DNA of 64,000 nt from an uncultured Bacteroidia bacterium (lineage in GTDB: Bacteria; Bacteroidota; Bacteroidia; Bacteroidales; UBA932): NCBI GenBank assembly GCA_902785575.1, contig CACZZF010000004.1, forward strand, positions 62,001 to 126,000, in the 5' to 3' direction. A program made the translations under genes and the position numbers. This document shows positions 49,565-60,100 of the stretch, in pieces. The notes under the pieces are model-generated. The model worked only from the letters and a program-made list of their open reading frames with translations, had not been told where the DNA came from and made no database searches. Positions within the stretch are counted from its first letter, which is position 1. Each line of letters begins with the position of its first letter.

Positions 49565-51949
49565 ATGAAAAGATCGATTATCCTCGTGGTTGCCACGCTT
49601 TTTTTGGCGTCCGATTTCGCGACTATGGCACAGGACAAGATATCGTTGAACGGCACCTGGAACCTTGAGTTTTGGGAACAGGAGAGTCAGGCAGTGACGG
49701 ATCCGGCCGAGATGGCTTCTTTGAAGACCACCAAACTTTCCGCCACTGTCCCAGGCAACGTGGAACTGGATCTTCTGGCCGCCGGGATGATCAAGAATCC
49801 GGAGATAGGGAACAATATCTATGATCTGCGGAAATACGAATTCTGCCAGTGGATGTACAGCAAGTCGTTCACCGCTCCGGAAATAGCTAAGGATCAGAAA
49901 TTTATTCTTGATTTTGAAGGAATTGACTGTTTGGCTGACATATGGCTAAACGGAGAAAAGGTCGGATCCACCGAGGATGCCATGATAGCTCATAAATTCG
50001 ATGTCACCGGAAAAGTGAAGACAGGGGAGAATTTGCTTCAAGTCATCATTCGTTCAGCTGTTCTTGAAGCTCAGAACTTTCTTGTCGGGACATATAGTTT
50101 CCGCCACTACACCGAATCTGTCTGGATCCGAAAGCCTCGTCACTGCTACGGTTGGGACATAATGCCCAGGTTGGTCAGCGCCGGTCTGTGGAGAGATGTC
50201 TCTTTGATTATTCAGAACCCGGTCAGTATCAGTGATGTGCAATGGGTCACGGTGGACACGAATCCTACTACGGGAGAAGTCTCGGCCTTCGTTGACATCC
50301 AGATCAAATATCCGGCGTCAAAGATTGATAAGGTGAAACTTAACGTCAAGCTGGAAAGGAACGGAAAAGTGGCTTATGAGGATGAGCGTATACTTCCCAC
50401 GTACGCTTGGAGGACGGAGTTCACACTGGATAAAGCCGACTTGTGGTGGCCTAAGGGTTATGGAGAGCCCGCCTTGTACGACGGCACTTTGACCTTGATC
50501 GATGAGGACGGGACAGTTTTGGCGTCTGATACCCGAAAAGTCGGCTTCAGGACGGTGAGGCTGGATCGGAGTGAGATGATTGATGAGAACGGTAATGGCG
50601 AGTTTTGCTTCTATGTCAATGGGGAGAGGATTTATGTCCGAGGAACTAACTGGGTGCCTCTTGACGGTTTCCATAGCCGTGACGCCAAATGGGTTGACAG
50701 CACCTTGGACATGGTTGTGGATCTTAACTGCAATATGATCCGCTGCTGGGGTGGTAATGTCTATGAGGACACTCCTTTCTACGACCGTTGTGACCGAGAG
50801 GGAATCATGGTCTGGCAGGATTTCTCGATGGCGGGGATAATATATCCACAAGACGCCACCTTCGTCTCGAAACTTCGCGACGAGATCAAACAGGTGGTCC
50901 TGAAGTTCCGGAGCCATCCTTCTTTGGCAATATGGTCTGGCAACAATGAGAATGACAATTCCTTGCTTTGGACTTTGCCGACATTCCATATTGATCCGAA
51001 CAAAGATGTGATCAGCCGGAAGATGATTCCGGAGGTATTGTACGAGTTCGATCCCACGAGACCGTATCTCCCGAGCTCCCCGTATTTCAGCGAAGAGGCA
51101 TTCAAAAACGGTTGCCAGCGCTCAGATCTTCCTCAGGATCACCTCTGGGGTCCCCGCGGCTACTATAAGGATCCGTTCTACAAGGAAGCCAAGGCGATAT
51201 TCGTGAGCGAGATCGGCTATCATGGCGCTCCTAACAGGGAATCCATCGAGAAGATGTTCACCAAGGACTGTCAGTACCCTTGGACAAAGGACGGCGAGTG
51301 GAACAAGGAGTGGTTGACCAAATCAGTCCGACCGATACCATTCTTTGATGAGTTCGTGGGAAGGAACGACTTGATGACCAAGCAGATAAACTTATTGTTC
51401 GGATTCCGTCCCAAGACGCTTGACGACTTTGTGGCGGCTTCGCAAAGCACCCAGGCGGAGGCGATGAAGTATTTCGTGGAGAAGTTCAGGGGCGCGAAGT
51501 TCGACCGTACCGGCATGATCTGGTGGAACGTGCGTGACGGCTGGCCGATCGTCTCGGATGCCATCGTGGATTACTACAACTCCAAGAAGTTGGCATATAG
51601 CTATTTATGGAACGCCCAGAGGACAGTCTGCGTGCTGATCAATGATCCGGAGGACGGGGTACTTCCCTTGAAGGCAGTAAACGACTCTATGGTGCCGGCT
51701 GAAGGCAAGGTAAAGGTGACCGATGTTGAGAACGGCAAGGTTGTCTATAAGGGTAAGTTCAATGTCGGAGCAAACGACCGGTCCCTGGTGGCTGGTCTGC
51801 CAATCCCTGAGGGTCAAGGAGTTCTGCTCATCGAATATGAGACCGGCGGCCAGAAATACAAGAATCACTACCTCTATGGCGCCCCGCCATTTGACTTTTC
51901 CAAGTACTGCGGGTGGATGACTAAAGCGGGAATCGAAAGAATGAAATAG
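49565..51949 (+). CDS. GH2 family beta-mannosidase-like enzyme
   Basis: The 794-residue protein has a signal peptide (ILVVATLFLASDFATMAQ). The N-terminal sugar-binding sandwich contains LNGTWNL and IDCLADIWLNG. The catalytic barrel has RGTNWVPLDGFHSRD, NMIRCWGGNVYED, and the acid/base E462 in SGNNENDN and nucleophile E549 in FVSEIGYHG. These fit GH2 beta-mannosidases and related exo-enzymes. It is 5 bp behind uvrC and is probably exported to the periplasm. Specificity for mannose is inferred from motif resemblance only. Confidence 0.85.
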   Translation: MKRSIILVVATLFLASDFATMAQDKISLNGTWNLEFWEQESQAVTDPAEMASLKTTKLSATVPGNVELDLLAAGMIKNPEIGNNIYDLRKYEFCQWMYSKSFTAPEIAKDQKFILDFEGIDCLADIWLNGEKVGSTEDAMIAHKFDVTGKVKTGENLLQVIIRSAVLEAQNFLVGTYSFRHYTESVWIRKPRHCYGWDIMPRLVSAGLWRDVSLIIQNPVSISDVQWVTVDTNPTTGEVSAFVDIQIKYPASKIDKVKLNVKLERNGKVAYEDERILPTYAWRTEFTLDKADLWWPKGYGEPALYDGTLTLIDEDGTVLASDTRKVGFRTVRLDRSEMIDENGNGEFCFYVNGERIYVRGTNWVPLDGFHSRDAKWVDSTLDMVVDLNCNMIRCWGGNVYEDTPFYDRCDREGIMVWQDFSMAGIIYPQDATFVSKLRDEIKQVVLKFRSHPSLAIWSGNNENDNSLLWTLPTFHIDPNKDVISRKMIPEVLYEFDPTRPYLPSSPYFSEEAFKNGCQRSDLPQDHLWGPRGYYKDPFYKEAKAIFVSEIGYHGAPNRESIEKMFTKDCQYPWTKDGEWNKEWLTKSVRPIPFFDEFVGRNDLMTKQINLLFGFRPKTLDDFVAASQSTQAEAMKYFVEKFRGAKFDRTGMIWWNVRDGWPIVSDAIVDYYNSKKLAYSYLWNAQRTVCVLINDPEDGVLPLKAVNDSMVPAEGKVKVTDVENGKVVYKGKFNVGANDRSLVAGLPIPEGQGVLLIEYETGGQKYKNHYLYGAPPFDFSKYCGWMTKAGIERMK

Positions 51950-51971
51950 TTGTTCTTAAATCTAAATATTA

Positions 51972-52724
51972 ATGATAGAAGAAAAAATTATTCATGGAGA
52001 GAAAGGGGATTTGTCCGCCATCATTCAAAGACCTTCGATTGATTATAGAGGGCCGATTGTGGTATTGATGCATGGATTTATGGCCAACAAGAAGCTGGAA
52101 CCTTTGAAATCAATCGCTAAAGAATTGAACAATAGGGGTATAGCTTCTTTAAGGTTCGATTTTGACGGGCACGGAAAATCGCAGGGACGTTTTCAAGATA
52201 TGACCGTTTTGACTGAATTAGAAGATGCCCGTGACGTTATCGGTTATATTCATTCACTGGACTGGGTTGAAGGAATTGCTTTGCTTGGCCATTCTCAAGG
52301 CGGGGTCGTGGCCGGAATGATAGCCGGAGAATTGAAAGATGAGATTAAGGCTCTGGTCCAGCTTGCTCCGGCGGCCGTTATGACAGACGACGCGTTGAAA
52401 GGTCAGCTGATGTGGCGTCATTATGATCCCGCTAATCCACCAGAGACCCTGAACGTGTTTTTCCATCGGGTCGGACGGGAGTATATCAAAGTAAATCAGA
52501 CACTTCCGATTTACGAGCGCTCATCTCTCTATAAGGGACCTGTCCTCTTAGTGCATGGCAAGAAAGATAAAATAGTACCTTACTCGTACAGCGAAAAGTA
52601 CCATCAGGTTTATTCCAACAGCGAGATTCACTTATTTGAAAAAGAGAATCATTTCCTGTCAAAACACAGGAAAGAAATTGTCGCTCTCGCGATTGATTTC
52701 ATTAATGTGCACCTTGGGATATAG
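51972..52724 (+). CDS. Alpha/beta hydrolase (serine esterase-like)
   Basis: The 250-residue protein has no signal peptide, so it is cytoplasmic. It shows VVLMHGFMANKK (oxyanion region), DFDGHGKSQG, the nucleophile elbow GHSQGG with S108, and VHGKKDKIVPYSYSEK and KENHFLSKH with the likely Asp and His of the triad. The pattern resembles cinnamoyl/feruloyl-type and similar acyl esterases. A PaaK-like acyl ligase follows after 23 bp, suggesting that a released or accepted acyl group is activated next. AT content is somewhat higher than in the preceding genes. Confidence 0.85.
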   Translation: MIEEKIIHGEKGDLSAIIQRPSIDYRGPIVVLMHGFMANKKLEPLKSIAKELNNRGIASLRFDFDGHGKSQGRFQDMTVLTELEDARDVIGYIHSLDWVEGIALLGHSQGGVVAGMIAGELKDEIKALVQLAPAAVMTDDALKGQLMWRHYDPANPPETLNVFFHRVGREYIKVNQTLPIYERSSLYKGPVLLVHGKKDKIVPYSYSEKYHQVYSNSEIHLFEKENHFLSKHRKEIVALAIDFINVHLGI

Positions 52725-52747
52725 TTTATTGTAATTAACGGTTTTTT

Positions 52748-54052
52748 ATGGATATAGAATATCAATCAGCAGAAGCGATTAAACGATTTCAGGAGGAACG
52801 GCTGGTTGTCGCATTGGATTACCTAAAGGAAAACTCGCCTTATTATCAACGCCTTTTCAAGAATAATCATATAGATGTCTCGAAGATCCGGACAATCGAG
52901 GACCTGAGGGAGATTCCGTTTACCGAAAAAAAGGATCTTCAACTCTACAATTGGGATTTTTTATGCTGTCCCAGGGAGAAAGTGGTTGACTATGTCACAA
53001 CATCCGGTACGCTGGGCGAGCCGGTCACTTTCGTAAGTACGGAAAAAGACCTTCAAAGGCATGCTTTCAACGAGAAAAAGAGTTTCTCGTGTGCTGGAGT
53101 TAAGCCCGGAGACATTGTACAGTTAATGACAACGATGGACAAACGGTTTATAGCCGGTTTGGCCTATTTCCTTGGTATTCGTGAACTTGGAGCAAGTATA
53201 ATCAGGGTTGGGAACGGAATTCCCGAATTGCAATGGGACACGATCGCAAGGCTCAAACCCAACACGATAATGTGTGTCCCGTCGTTTATTCTCCGCCTTA
53301 TCCAATATGCTGAGGATCATGGGATTGACTATAAGAACTCGTCTATCCGGAGAATTATAGGAATAGGAGAGGGGCTAAGGAATCAAGATCTGTCGCTGAA
53401 TCTCCTTGGCCGGAGAATCAAGGAAAAATGGGATGTTGACCTTTTTGCCACTTATAGTTCCACGGAGATGGGTGCCACATTCTCGGAGTGTCCGTACGGT
53501 TGCGGTGGACATGTTCATCCCGAATTGGTAATCGTTGAGATTATCGGTGATGATGACAAGCCTCTCCCGGATGGTGAGGTCGGCGAGATCGTTGTCACCA
53601 CATTGGGTGTGGAAGGGATGCCGTTGCTCAGGTTCAGAACCGGGGATATGGCTGCCAAGATTGTCGAGCCATGCCGTTGTGGACGCAACAGTTTCCGGCT
53701 GACTCCGCTCGTTGGGCGTAAGAACAATATGATAAAACTCAAGGGAACCACTCTCTATCCGCCGGCCATCAATGATGTTCTTGATAATACGGAATATGTT
53801 GAGAATTATGTGGTTATAGTTCAGTATAACGATGCTGGCACAGACGATGTGGAGATCAAGATAGGACTCAAGTATATTCCCACTTTTGATGTGATCAAGG
53901 ATTTGAAAGATCGTTTCCGGTCACGCATCAGGGTGGCTCCGAATATCGAGATTCTTCCTGTTTCCGAGATCCATGCGATCAACTTCCCGGCCAAGTCCCG
54001 TAAAGCGGTTAAATTCATTGATAAACGCCAGTCATGTATTTCAACTCATTGA
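52748..54052 (+). CDS. Phenylacetate-CoA ligase-like adenylate-forming enzyme
   Basis: The 434-residue protein resembles PaaK-type ligases. It has the phosphate-binding loop TTSGTLGEPVTF (84-95), FATYSSTEMGATFSECPYGCGG, and the hinge GMPLLRFRTGDMA followed by LVGRKNNMIKLKGTTLYP. Cys clusters at ECPYGCGG and EPCRCGR are typical of the family. Such enzymes activate aromatic or other carboxylic acids as acyl-AMP, then as CoA or carrier thioesters. Its last 19 bp overlap the MBOAT gene. With hydrolase, MBOAT and SGNH partners it points to an acyl-modification pathway; the acid is unknown. Confidence 0.86.
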   Translation: MDIEYQSAEAIKRFQEERLVVALDYLKENSPYYQRLFKNNHIDVSKIRTIEDLREIPFTEKKDLQLYNWDFLCCPREKVVDYVTTSGTLGEPVTFVSTEKDLQRHAFNEKKSFSCAGVKPGDIVQLMTTMDKRFIAGLAYFLGIRELGASIIRVGNGIPELQWDTIARLKPNTIMCVPSFILRLIQYAEDHGIDYKNSSIRRIIGIGEGLRNQDLSLNLLGRRIKEKWDVDLFATYSSTEMGATFSECPYGCGGHVHPELVIVEIIGDDDKPLPDGEVGEIVVTTLGVEGMPLLRFRTGDMAAKIVEPCRCGRNSFRLTPLVGRKNNMIKLKGTTLYPPAINDVLDNTEYVENYVVIVQYNDAGTDDVEIKIGLKYIPTFDVIKDLKDRFRSRIRVAPNIEILPVSEIHAINFPAKSRKAVKFIDKRQSCISTH

Positions 54053-55482
54053 CATTCGCGTTATTTCTTCCGATTGTTTTCTGCCTGTACTGGTTCGTTT
54101 TCGGGAGAAACTTGAAGTGGCAGAATCTTTTTGTCCTGGTAGCCTCCTATGTGTTCTACGGATGGTGGGACTGGAGATTCCTTCTGCTGATAGCGTTGAC
54201 CTCTTTCTGCAGTTTCTGGAGCGGAATACTGATTGACAAGTACCGTGATGACAAAGGGAAGGCTAAATTGGTCAATGCGGCCAATATCATTCTCAATCTC
54301 GGGATTCTTGGACTTTTCAAGTACTATAACTTTTTTGCCGCTTCGTTCGCCAACCTGTTTCTAGGAGGCCATTCGGACAAACTGCTGATGCACTTGATTC
54401 TCCCGGTGGGAATCAGTTTCTACACATTCCAGGCCTTGAGCTATACCATTGATGTCCACCGTGGAAAGATTGAGCCGACGCATGATATAGTGCAGTTTTT
54501 CGCTTATGTCAGTTTCTTTCCCCAACTGGTTGCTGGCCCTATCGAGAGAGCCTCTAACTTGCTTCCGCAGTTCGCCCGAAAAAGAGTATTTGATCCGACT
54601 CAGGCAACGGATGGATTACGGCTGATTCTTTGGGGATTATTTAAAAAAGTTGTAGTCGCTGATCAATGCGCCCGATATGTGGATCAAGTGTTCAGTAATT
54701 ATGCTACTCTTCCAGGGGGTTCTCTTATATTGGGAGTAGTACTTTTCACGTTCCAGATTTACGGGGACTTTTCCGGTTATTCGGATATAGCGATCGGAAC
54801 TTCAAAGTTGTTTGGAATCAAGTTGATGACAAACTTCCGGACGCCTTATTTCAGCCGGAATATCAAAGAGTTTTGGACGAGGTGGCACATCTCTTTGACG
54901 ACCTGGCTTAGGGATTATGTTTACTTCCCTTTGGGAGGCAGCCGGTGTTCTAAAGCCAAGGCTATTCGCAATAATTATATTGTGTTCATTCTGTGCGGGT
55001 TATGGCATGGAGCCAGTTGGACATACATAGCGTGGGGAATTTATTTCGGCACTCTTGCGGGAATAAGCATTCTCTATGGAAAAGGACATAGTTATAAGGA
55101 CACGGTTGCCCATGGGAAACTATTGCCCAGTCTCAAAGAGCTTGGTCTTATCCTGTGGTTGAATATTCTTAATTGTATTGGTTCGGTTTTCTTCCGTTCC
55201 AACAGCATCAGCGACGCATGGCGAGTATTTCTTGGATTCTTTAACTGGAATGGGCAGTTCGCGGGGCATCGGGTAATGACGCCCAGCCAAATGACGGCTA
55301 TCTTCATTGGCTCCTTAGTCATGTTCGGGGTTGAGTGGATAAACAGGGAGAAGGAGCACGGTCTGGTTATGGACGGGGTAAAGTCTCGTCCGTTGCGTTG
55401 GGCTATCTATCTCTTGCTGATGATTACGGTAATCCTGTTCTTCGATGATGGAACAAGTCCGTTCGTGTATTTCCAATTCTAA
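54034..55482 (+). CDS. MBOAT-family membrane O-acyltransferase
   Basis: The 482-residue polytopic protein is of the AlgI/DltB type. Landmarks are SLTFALFLPIVFCLYW, ASYVFYGWWDW, the PVGISFYTFQALSYTIDV segment, FWTRWHISLTTWLRDYVY (H285) and CGLWHGASWTY with the catalytic H325. MBOAT proteins transfer acyl groups across the membrane to polysaccharides, teichoic acids or lipids. Its start overlaps the ligase stop by 19 bp and an SGNH-like gene follows after 12 bp, which matches the usual MBOAT-SGNH pairing. Confidence 0.95.
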   Translation: MYFNSLTFALFLPIVFCLYWFVFGRNLKWQNLFVLVASYVFYGWWDWRFLLLIALTSFCSFWSGILIDKYRDDKGKAKLVNAANIILNLGILGLFKYYNFFAASFANLFLGGHSDKLLMHLILPVGISFYTFQALSYTIDVHRGKIEPTHDIVQFFAYVSFFPQLVAGPIERASNLLPQFARKRVFDPTQATDGLRLILWGLFKKVVVADQCARYVDQVFSNYATLPGGSLILGVVLFTFQIYGDFSGYSDIAIGTSKLFGIKLMTNFRTPYFSRNIKEFWTRWHISLTTWLRDYVYFPLGGSRCSKAKAIRNNYIVFILCGLWHGASWTYIAWGIYFGTLAGISILYGKGHSYKDTVAHGKLLPSLKELGLILWLNILNCIGSVFFRSNSISDAWRVFLGFFNWNGQFAGHRVMTPSQMTAIFIGSLVMFGVEWINREKEHGLVMDGVKSRPLRWAIYLLLMITVILFFDDGTSPFVYFQF

Positions 55483-55494
55483 AGATTAGAGATA

Positions 55495-56409
55495 ATGAAA
55501 GGGTTCGTATTCAAGCTTTTGATTTATGTGCTAGTGGCGTTGGCTGTTCTTGTTGTGGCGGACTATGCTCTATCCGGATGGATGCGTAAAGTTCATCATC
55601 CCAATAATGAGATTTGGGACGAAGTGATGGAAGGTAAGGTAGATGCTGATATCATAGCATTGGGCAGTTCCAGGGCAAATACCGCGTTTTACCCTCCGGT
55701 GGTTGATAGCGTGCTTGAAACCAGCTCATGGAACCTTGGGGTTTTGGGCCATCATTTCCAGGCCGAGGATCTAAGATACAAAATGTACCGGCTCCATAAC
55801 CGTAAGCCTCGTCTGGTAGTGCAGTTTGTTGATCCTCTGATATTCTCATCAGAGAAAGAGTTTGACAGGGTGCAGTTCCTGCCGTGGTTTTGGGATAAGG
55901 CTTTCCGCGAAAGCTTCCGTGATAGTTTCGGATCGGATTTTTTCTTTAAAAATGCTTTTCCATTTGTAAGATATCATTCCTTTTTGCCTTGGGAGCTCGC
56001 TTATGATGGAAGGTGTACAGAGAAAGGTTTCTACACTTATGAGCCGGACAGAAAAGATCCTCTCAATTCCGCGTTTAAAGAATTCTTAGCTCAAGATGAA
56101 GACTTGATGGATCGTTTTGTGTCTTTTCTTTTCTCGCTAAAAGAGGATGGCATTGAAGTCGTGATGGTTTATCCGCCAGAGTATAAAACCATTGTTTATG
56201 AGGATGGGCAATGGGAGGCCACGCGGTCATGCATGGACTCTATCGCCAAGTTGACCCAAACACCGTACATTGATTATTCGAATATGGTACTGTGCTCAGA
56301 CTCAACTAATTTCATAGATGTTAACCACCTCAATCTAAAGGGTGCTATTGAATTCTCCGATTCTCTTTCAAACGACATCCGGCGGATTATCAGTATGGAG
56401 CGGGAATAA
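55495..56409 (+). CDS. SGNH-like envelope protein, MBOAT partner
   Basis: The 304-residue protein has one N-terminal transmembrane helix (FKLLIYVLVALAVLVVADYAL) and a periplasmic domain with SGNH-like landmarks. ALGSSRANTAF is the serine block and DVNHLNLKGAIEFS is the terminal D-x-x-H block. Proteins of this kind are often encoded beside MBOAT acyltransferases and complete transfer of the acyl group to the final acceptor. It ends one base before the convergent glycosidase fragment. Confidence 0.85.
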   Translation: MKGFVFKLLIYVLVALAVLVVADYALSGWMRKVHHPNNEIWDEVMEGKVDADIIALGSSRANTAFYPPVVDSVLETSSWNLGVLGHHFQAEDLRYKMYRLHNRKPRLVVQFVDPLIFSSEKEFDRVQFLPWFWDKAFRESFRDSFGSDFFFKNAFPFVRYHSFLPWELAYDGRCTEKGFYTYEPDRKDPLNSAFKEFLAQDEDLMDRFVSFLFSLKEDGIEVVMVYPPEYKTIVYEDGQWEATRSCMDSIAKLTQTPYIDYSNMVLCSDSTNFIDVNHLNLKGAIEFSDSLSNDIRRIISMERE

Positions 56410-57156
56410 TTATTCCAGGATCAGCTCGGTAAAAGACCAGGCGGGAACCTCAACCTTATAAACGCCTTTCTTTAAGCTGGCTTTACCGCTGGTGGTGATT
56501 ACCTTTATCGCATCCGGGTTATTCAAGATGTTCATCGCTAAAGGGCTATCCGCATGTAGCCTGGTCTGGGCGCAAGACTTGAACGATCTGCCGAGAGCGT
56601 TGAGGTCAAAGGCCGCGGACCTTTTGCCTTCAGTTCTGTTGCAGACGTAGAGGACAACCCGCCGGCGGTCCTTGTCCCAGGCGGTCTGGACCTGGAAATC
56701 CTCTTTCATTGAAGGATCATAATCTTTGATTTTCAGAACCCTGGCGGCGGGAGAATGGGAAAGGAATTCCATAGCTTTACCAGCGGCCGTAAGGTAAGCT
56801 CCTTCTTTCGGAGTGTCCATCACGCATTGGCTATGGGTGTTGGCCAGGTTGTTGACATTGACGAACAGCATCTCGTCGCCCATCCTTTGGAACCCCATGA
56901 AGTTCTTCAGAAGGTTGAGGGCATATATCCATTTGCTGAACATGAATGATTTGGTGGCATCTCCGCCGGAAGACATATTGTAGGCGTCACGCTTCGTCTC
57001 TGTATTGTAGGCAAGCCACTCAGTGTCGCAGTACTTGATAGCTGTCCCGTGGGAGGCATTATATTCCCGGACTTTCTCGATCATGGCCCGGGTTGTCGGC
57101 CCGGCGTCAGCCCGGTCCGCCAGGAAATCAATGTCCTTCCCGGCGATCTCGAGCAT
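56410..57156 (-). pseudogene. 5'-truncated glycoside hydrolase (arabinofuranosidase-like C-terminal part)
   Basis: The open frame of about 248 codons resembles only the end of a clan GH-A glycosidase. It has a late barrel part with IKYCDTEWLAYN (likely nucleophile strand), LVNVN-like segments and a C-terminal beta-sandwich with RRVVLYVCNRTEGKRSAAFD and SWSFTELILE-like ending. There is no signal peptide and the first half of the barrel is missing. The open frame starts directly behind the dnaE stop; the first usable ATG (57156) is 5 bp after it, and no promoter is seen. It looks like a remnant of a longer gene after deletion. GH51 or GH39 resemblance is tentative. Confidence 0.6.
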
Positions 57157-57161
57157 TTTTT

Positions 57162-60100
57162 CTATTTCAGCACAGGAGCGCACTTGATGCCCATAAGCTT
57201 AAGGGAAGAGACAAACTCTGACGTCACAGCTACCTGGAACTTGGTGGAGTGGAACTCGATGTTGTACTTGGTGACCGGATCGTAAAGGTACATCTTCAGA
57301 GGGGTCTTTCCTTTGTTGGCCTTGACCAGGCTCACAAGCTCGTTACGGAATTTCTCTGTCAGCATCGGGGTTGTCAGGCTGATCGAAAAGGCGGAAAGTT
57401 TGCTTTCATTGATATTACCCAACAGGGATATACCCTTGATTCTTAGCGCATAAGGCGATGTTTTGCCTTGGGCTCTCTCCTCCGGCTTGACAAAATACTT
57501 CTCGTCAATCTCCCCTTCGATGTATAGGCTGGCATGAGGTTGGAGATATCTCATGAAGGTCTCATAGTCCTTGCCGAACAGAGACAGTTCATAAGAGCCG
57601 CTATAGTCCTCCAGTTTGGTTCTGGAATATGGTTTACCGGTCCTGGTGGTCAAGTTCGCTGTCTCTGTCACAAGACCAGCCACAGCCACCTTCATCTTCT
57701 TCTTATCTTTCTCGCATTCGGCAATGAGGTTGTCCAATGTCGCCAGATCCTGATTGGTGAAGGTCTCCATTTCGAAGGCATATTTCTCAAGCGGATGAGA
57801 AGAAATGTACATCCCCACATATTCCTTCTCCTTTTGGAGGATCTCCAATTCGTCGTCTTTCTCAATGTTGGCGGGAATCTCCGGACGGACCGGTTTCATC
57901 TCATCCATGCCGCCAAACAAAGAGGCGCCCGAGTCTACGGTGTCCTGGCTGTACAAGACCGCGTAGCGGGCCAGTTCGTCGATGAAGAAGTTACCGTTTT
58001 TGCAAGGGGAGAAGAATTGGCGCCGTTTGATTTTGAAAGAGTCGAACGCCCCGGAATACACCAGGCACTCGAGCGCCTTACGGTTCAGGACACCGTCCAT
58101 TCGCTCAACGAAATCGAAAATGTCCTTGTAGGGACCGCCGGTCTCCCTGCCTGTTATAATCGCATCTGCGACATTGGTGCCGAAACCTTTTATTCCTTTA
58201 AGGCCGAAGCGGATATTGCCTTCCTTATTGACCGTGAAATGGGAATATGACTCATTGACATCAGGGTTTCTCACCCTTATCTTGTGGGCCTTGCAGTCGG
58301 CAAGGATGTTCCTGATCTCACCAGTGTTTCCAAGATTGCAGGAAAGGTTGGCGGCAAAGAACTCGGCCGGATAATGACACTTGAGCCATCCGGTCTGGTA
58401 AGACACCCAGGCATAGCAGGTAGCGTGGGATTTGTTGAAGGCATATTGAGCGAACTTCTCCCAGTCTTTCCATATCTTGTCCAGTGTCTTTTCCGGGTGG
58501 CCGTTGGCCATTCCCCCTGTCATGAACTTGTCCTTGAGCTCGTTAAGGATGGCGATCTGCTTCTTTCCCATCGCCTTTCGGAGCTTGTCCGCCTCACCTT
58601 TTGTGAATCCGGCGAGCTTCTGGGACAAAAGCATCACCTGCTCCTGGTAGACCGTGACCCCGTAAGTGTCCTTGAGGAATTCTTCCATCTCGGGCAGGTC
58701 GTATTCGATCTTTTCCGTACCCAGTTTCCTGTTAACGAAGTTGGGGATGTAGTCCATGGGTCCCGGCCTGTAGAGGGCGTTCATAGCGATCAAGTCCTCG
58801 AAACGCTCCGGATGAAGCCTCTGGAGCCACTGTTTCATTCCCGGAGATTCAAACTGGAACACGCTATCGGTGTCGCCCCGGCTATATAGCTCGTAAGTGG
58901 GCTTGTCGTTAATGTCAATCGCCTCTATGTCAATATCTTCCCCAAATCGAAGCTTTATATTGTCAAGGCACTTATGAATAATTGTCAAGGTATTCAGCCC
59001 AAGGAAGTCCATCTTGAGCATACCCACATCCTCGATGTAATGGCCGTCATACTGGCTTGTCCAGACCCATTCTCCTGTTTCTTTATCTTGGGACAGGCAG
59101 ATAGGAATATAATCAGTAAGCCTTCCACGGCCGATAATCGTGGCGCAGGCGTGCATACCGACCTGCCTGATGCATCCCTCAAGTTTCATGGCGAATTTCA
59201 GCACATCCTTGACTTGGTCAGAGCCATTTGCCAGAAGGTCTTTAAACTCAGGAACAAGACGGTAGCAGTTTTTGAGGGTAATCTTGACATCAGTGTCCTC
59301 CATACCCTTTTGGAACATCTTTCCATCCCTTTCGAAAGACTTGAATCCAGGCTTCAACTCGTCCAGTTTAGGATTGAATGGATATTCCTTCTCCACCTTC
59401 TCGCTCAGACGGTCTGGAACCAGACCGGAAAGATGGTTGGACTCGTCCAGTGGCAGGTCACGGACTCTGGCGACATCCTTAATGGCTCCCTTAGCCAGCA
59501 TAGTGCCGAAAGTGATGACTCGAGAGACATGGTCCTTGCCATAGGTGTCATCAACATATTTATGGGCGAGCAACAGGTCCTCAAAATCCACATCGATATC
59601 CGGCATCGAAATACGGTCCGGGTTGAGGAATCGCTCAAACAGGAGTTGGTACTTTATGGGATCCAAATTGGTGATACCCAAGCAATAAGCGACGGCAGAG
59701 CCGGCAGCCGAGCCTCTGCCAGGGCCGACCAGGCTACCTCCTTTACGGCATGCGGCGATATAGTCCTGGACAATCAAGAAATAGTCCGGAAAGCCCATGC
59801 GGCAAATGGTCTTCAACTCGAAATCAAGTCTTTCCTGCTGCTCTTCGGTGAGTGTCTCGCCATACCGTCTCTTGGCGCCAAGATAAGTCAGATGGCATAG
59901 ATAGGCTACGGAACGGCAGAACTCGTCACCTCTGTACTTACCCTTCTTGTCATTCCTTCCGGCGTCGATCACTTCCTTATATTTCTCGAGATATGAGTCA
60001 ATATCAGAAAGGAATCCCGGATCTATATTGTATTTCGGGAGCACATTATCCCTGTCAATGCTGTAGACCTCGACTTTATCAGCTATCTCAAGGGTATTGG

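Noticed and set aside
58974..59900. Plus-strand open frame of 308 codons opposite dnaE
   Set aside because: It lies fully within dnaE on the other strand, with no motif.
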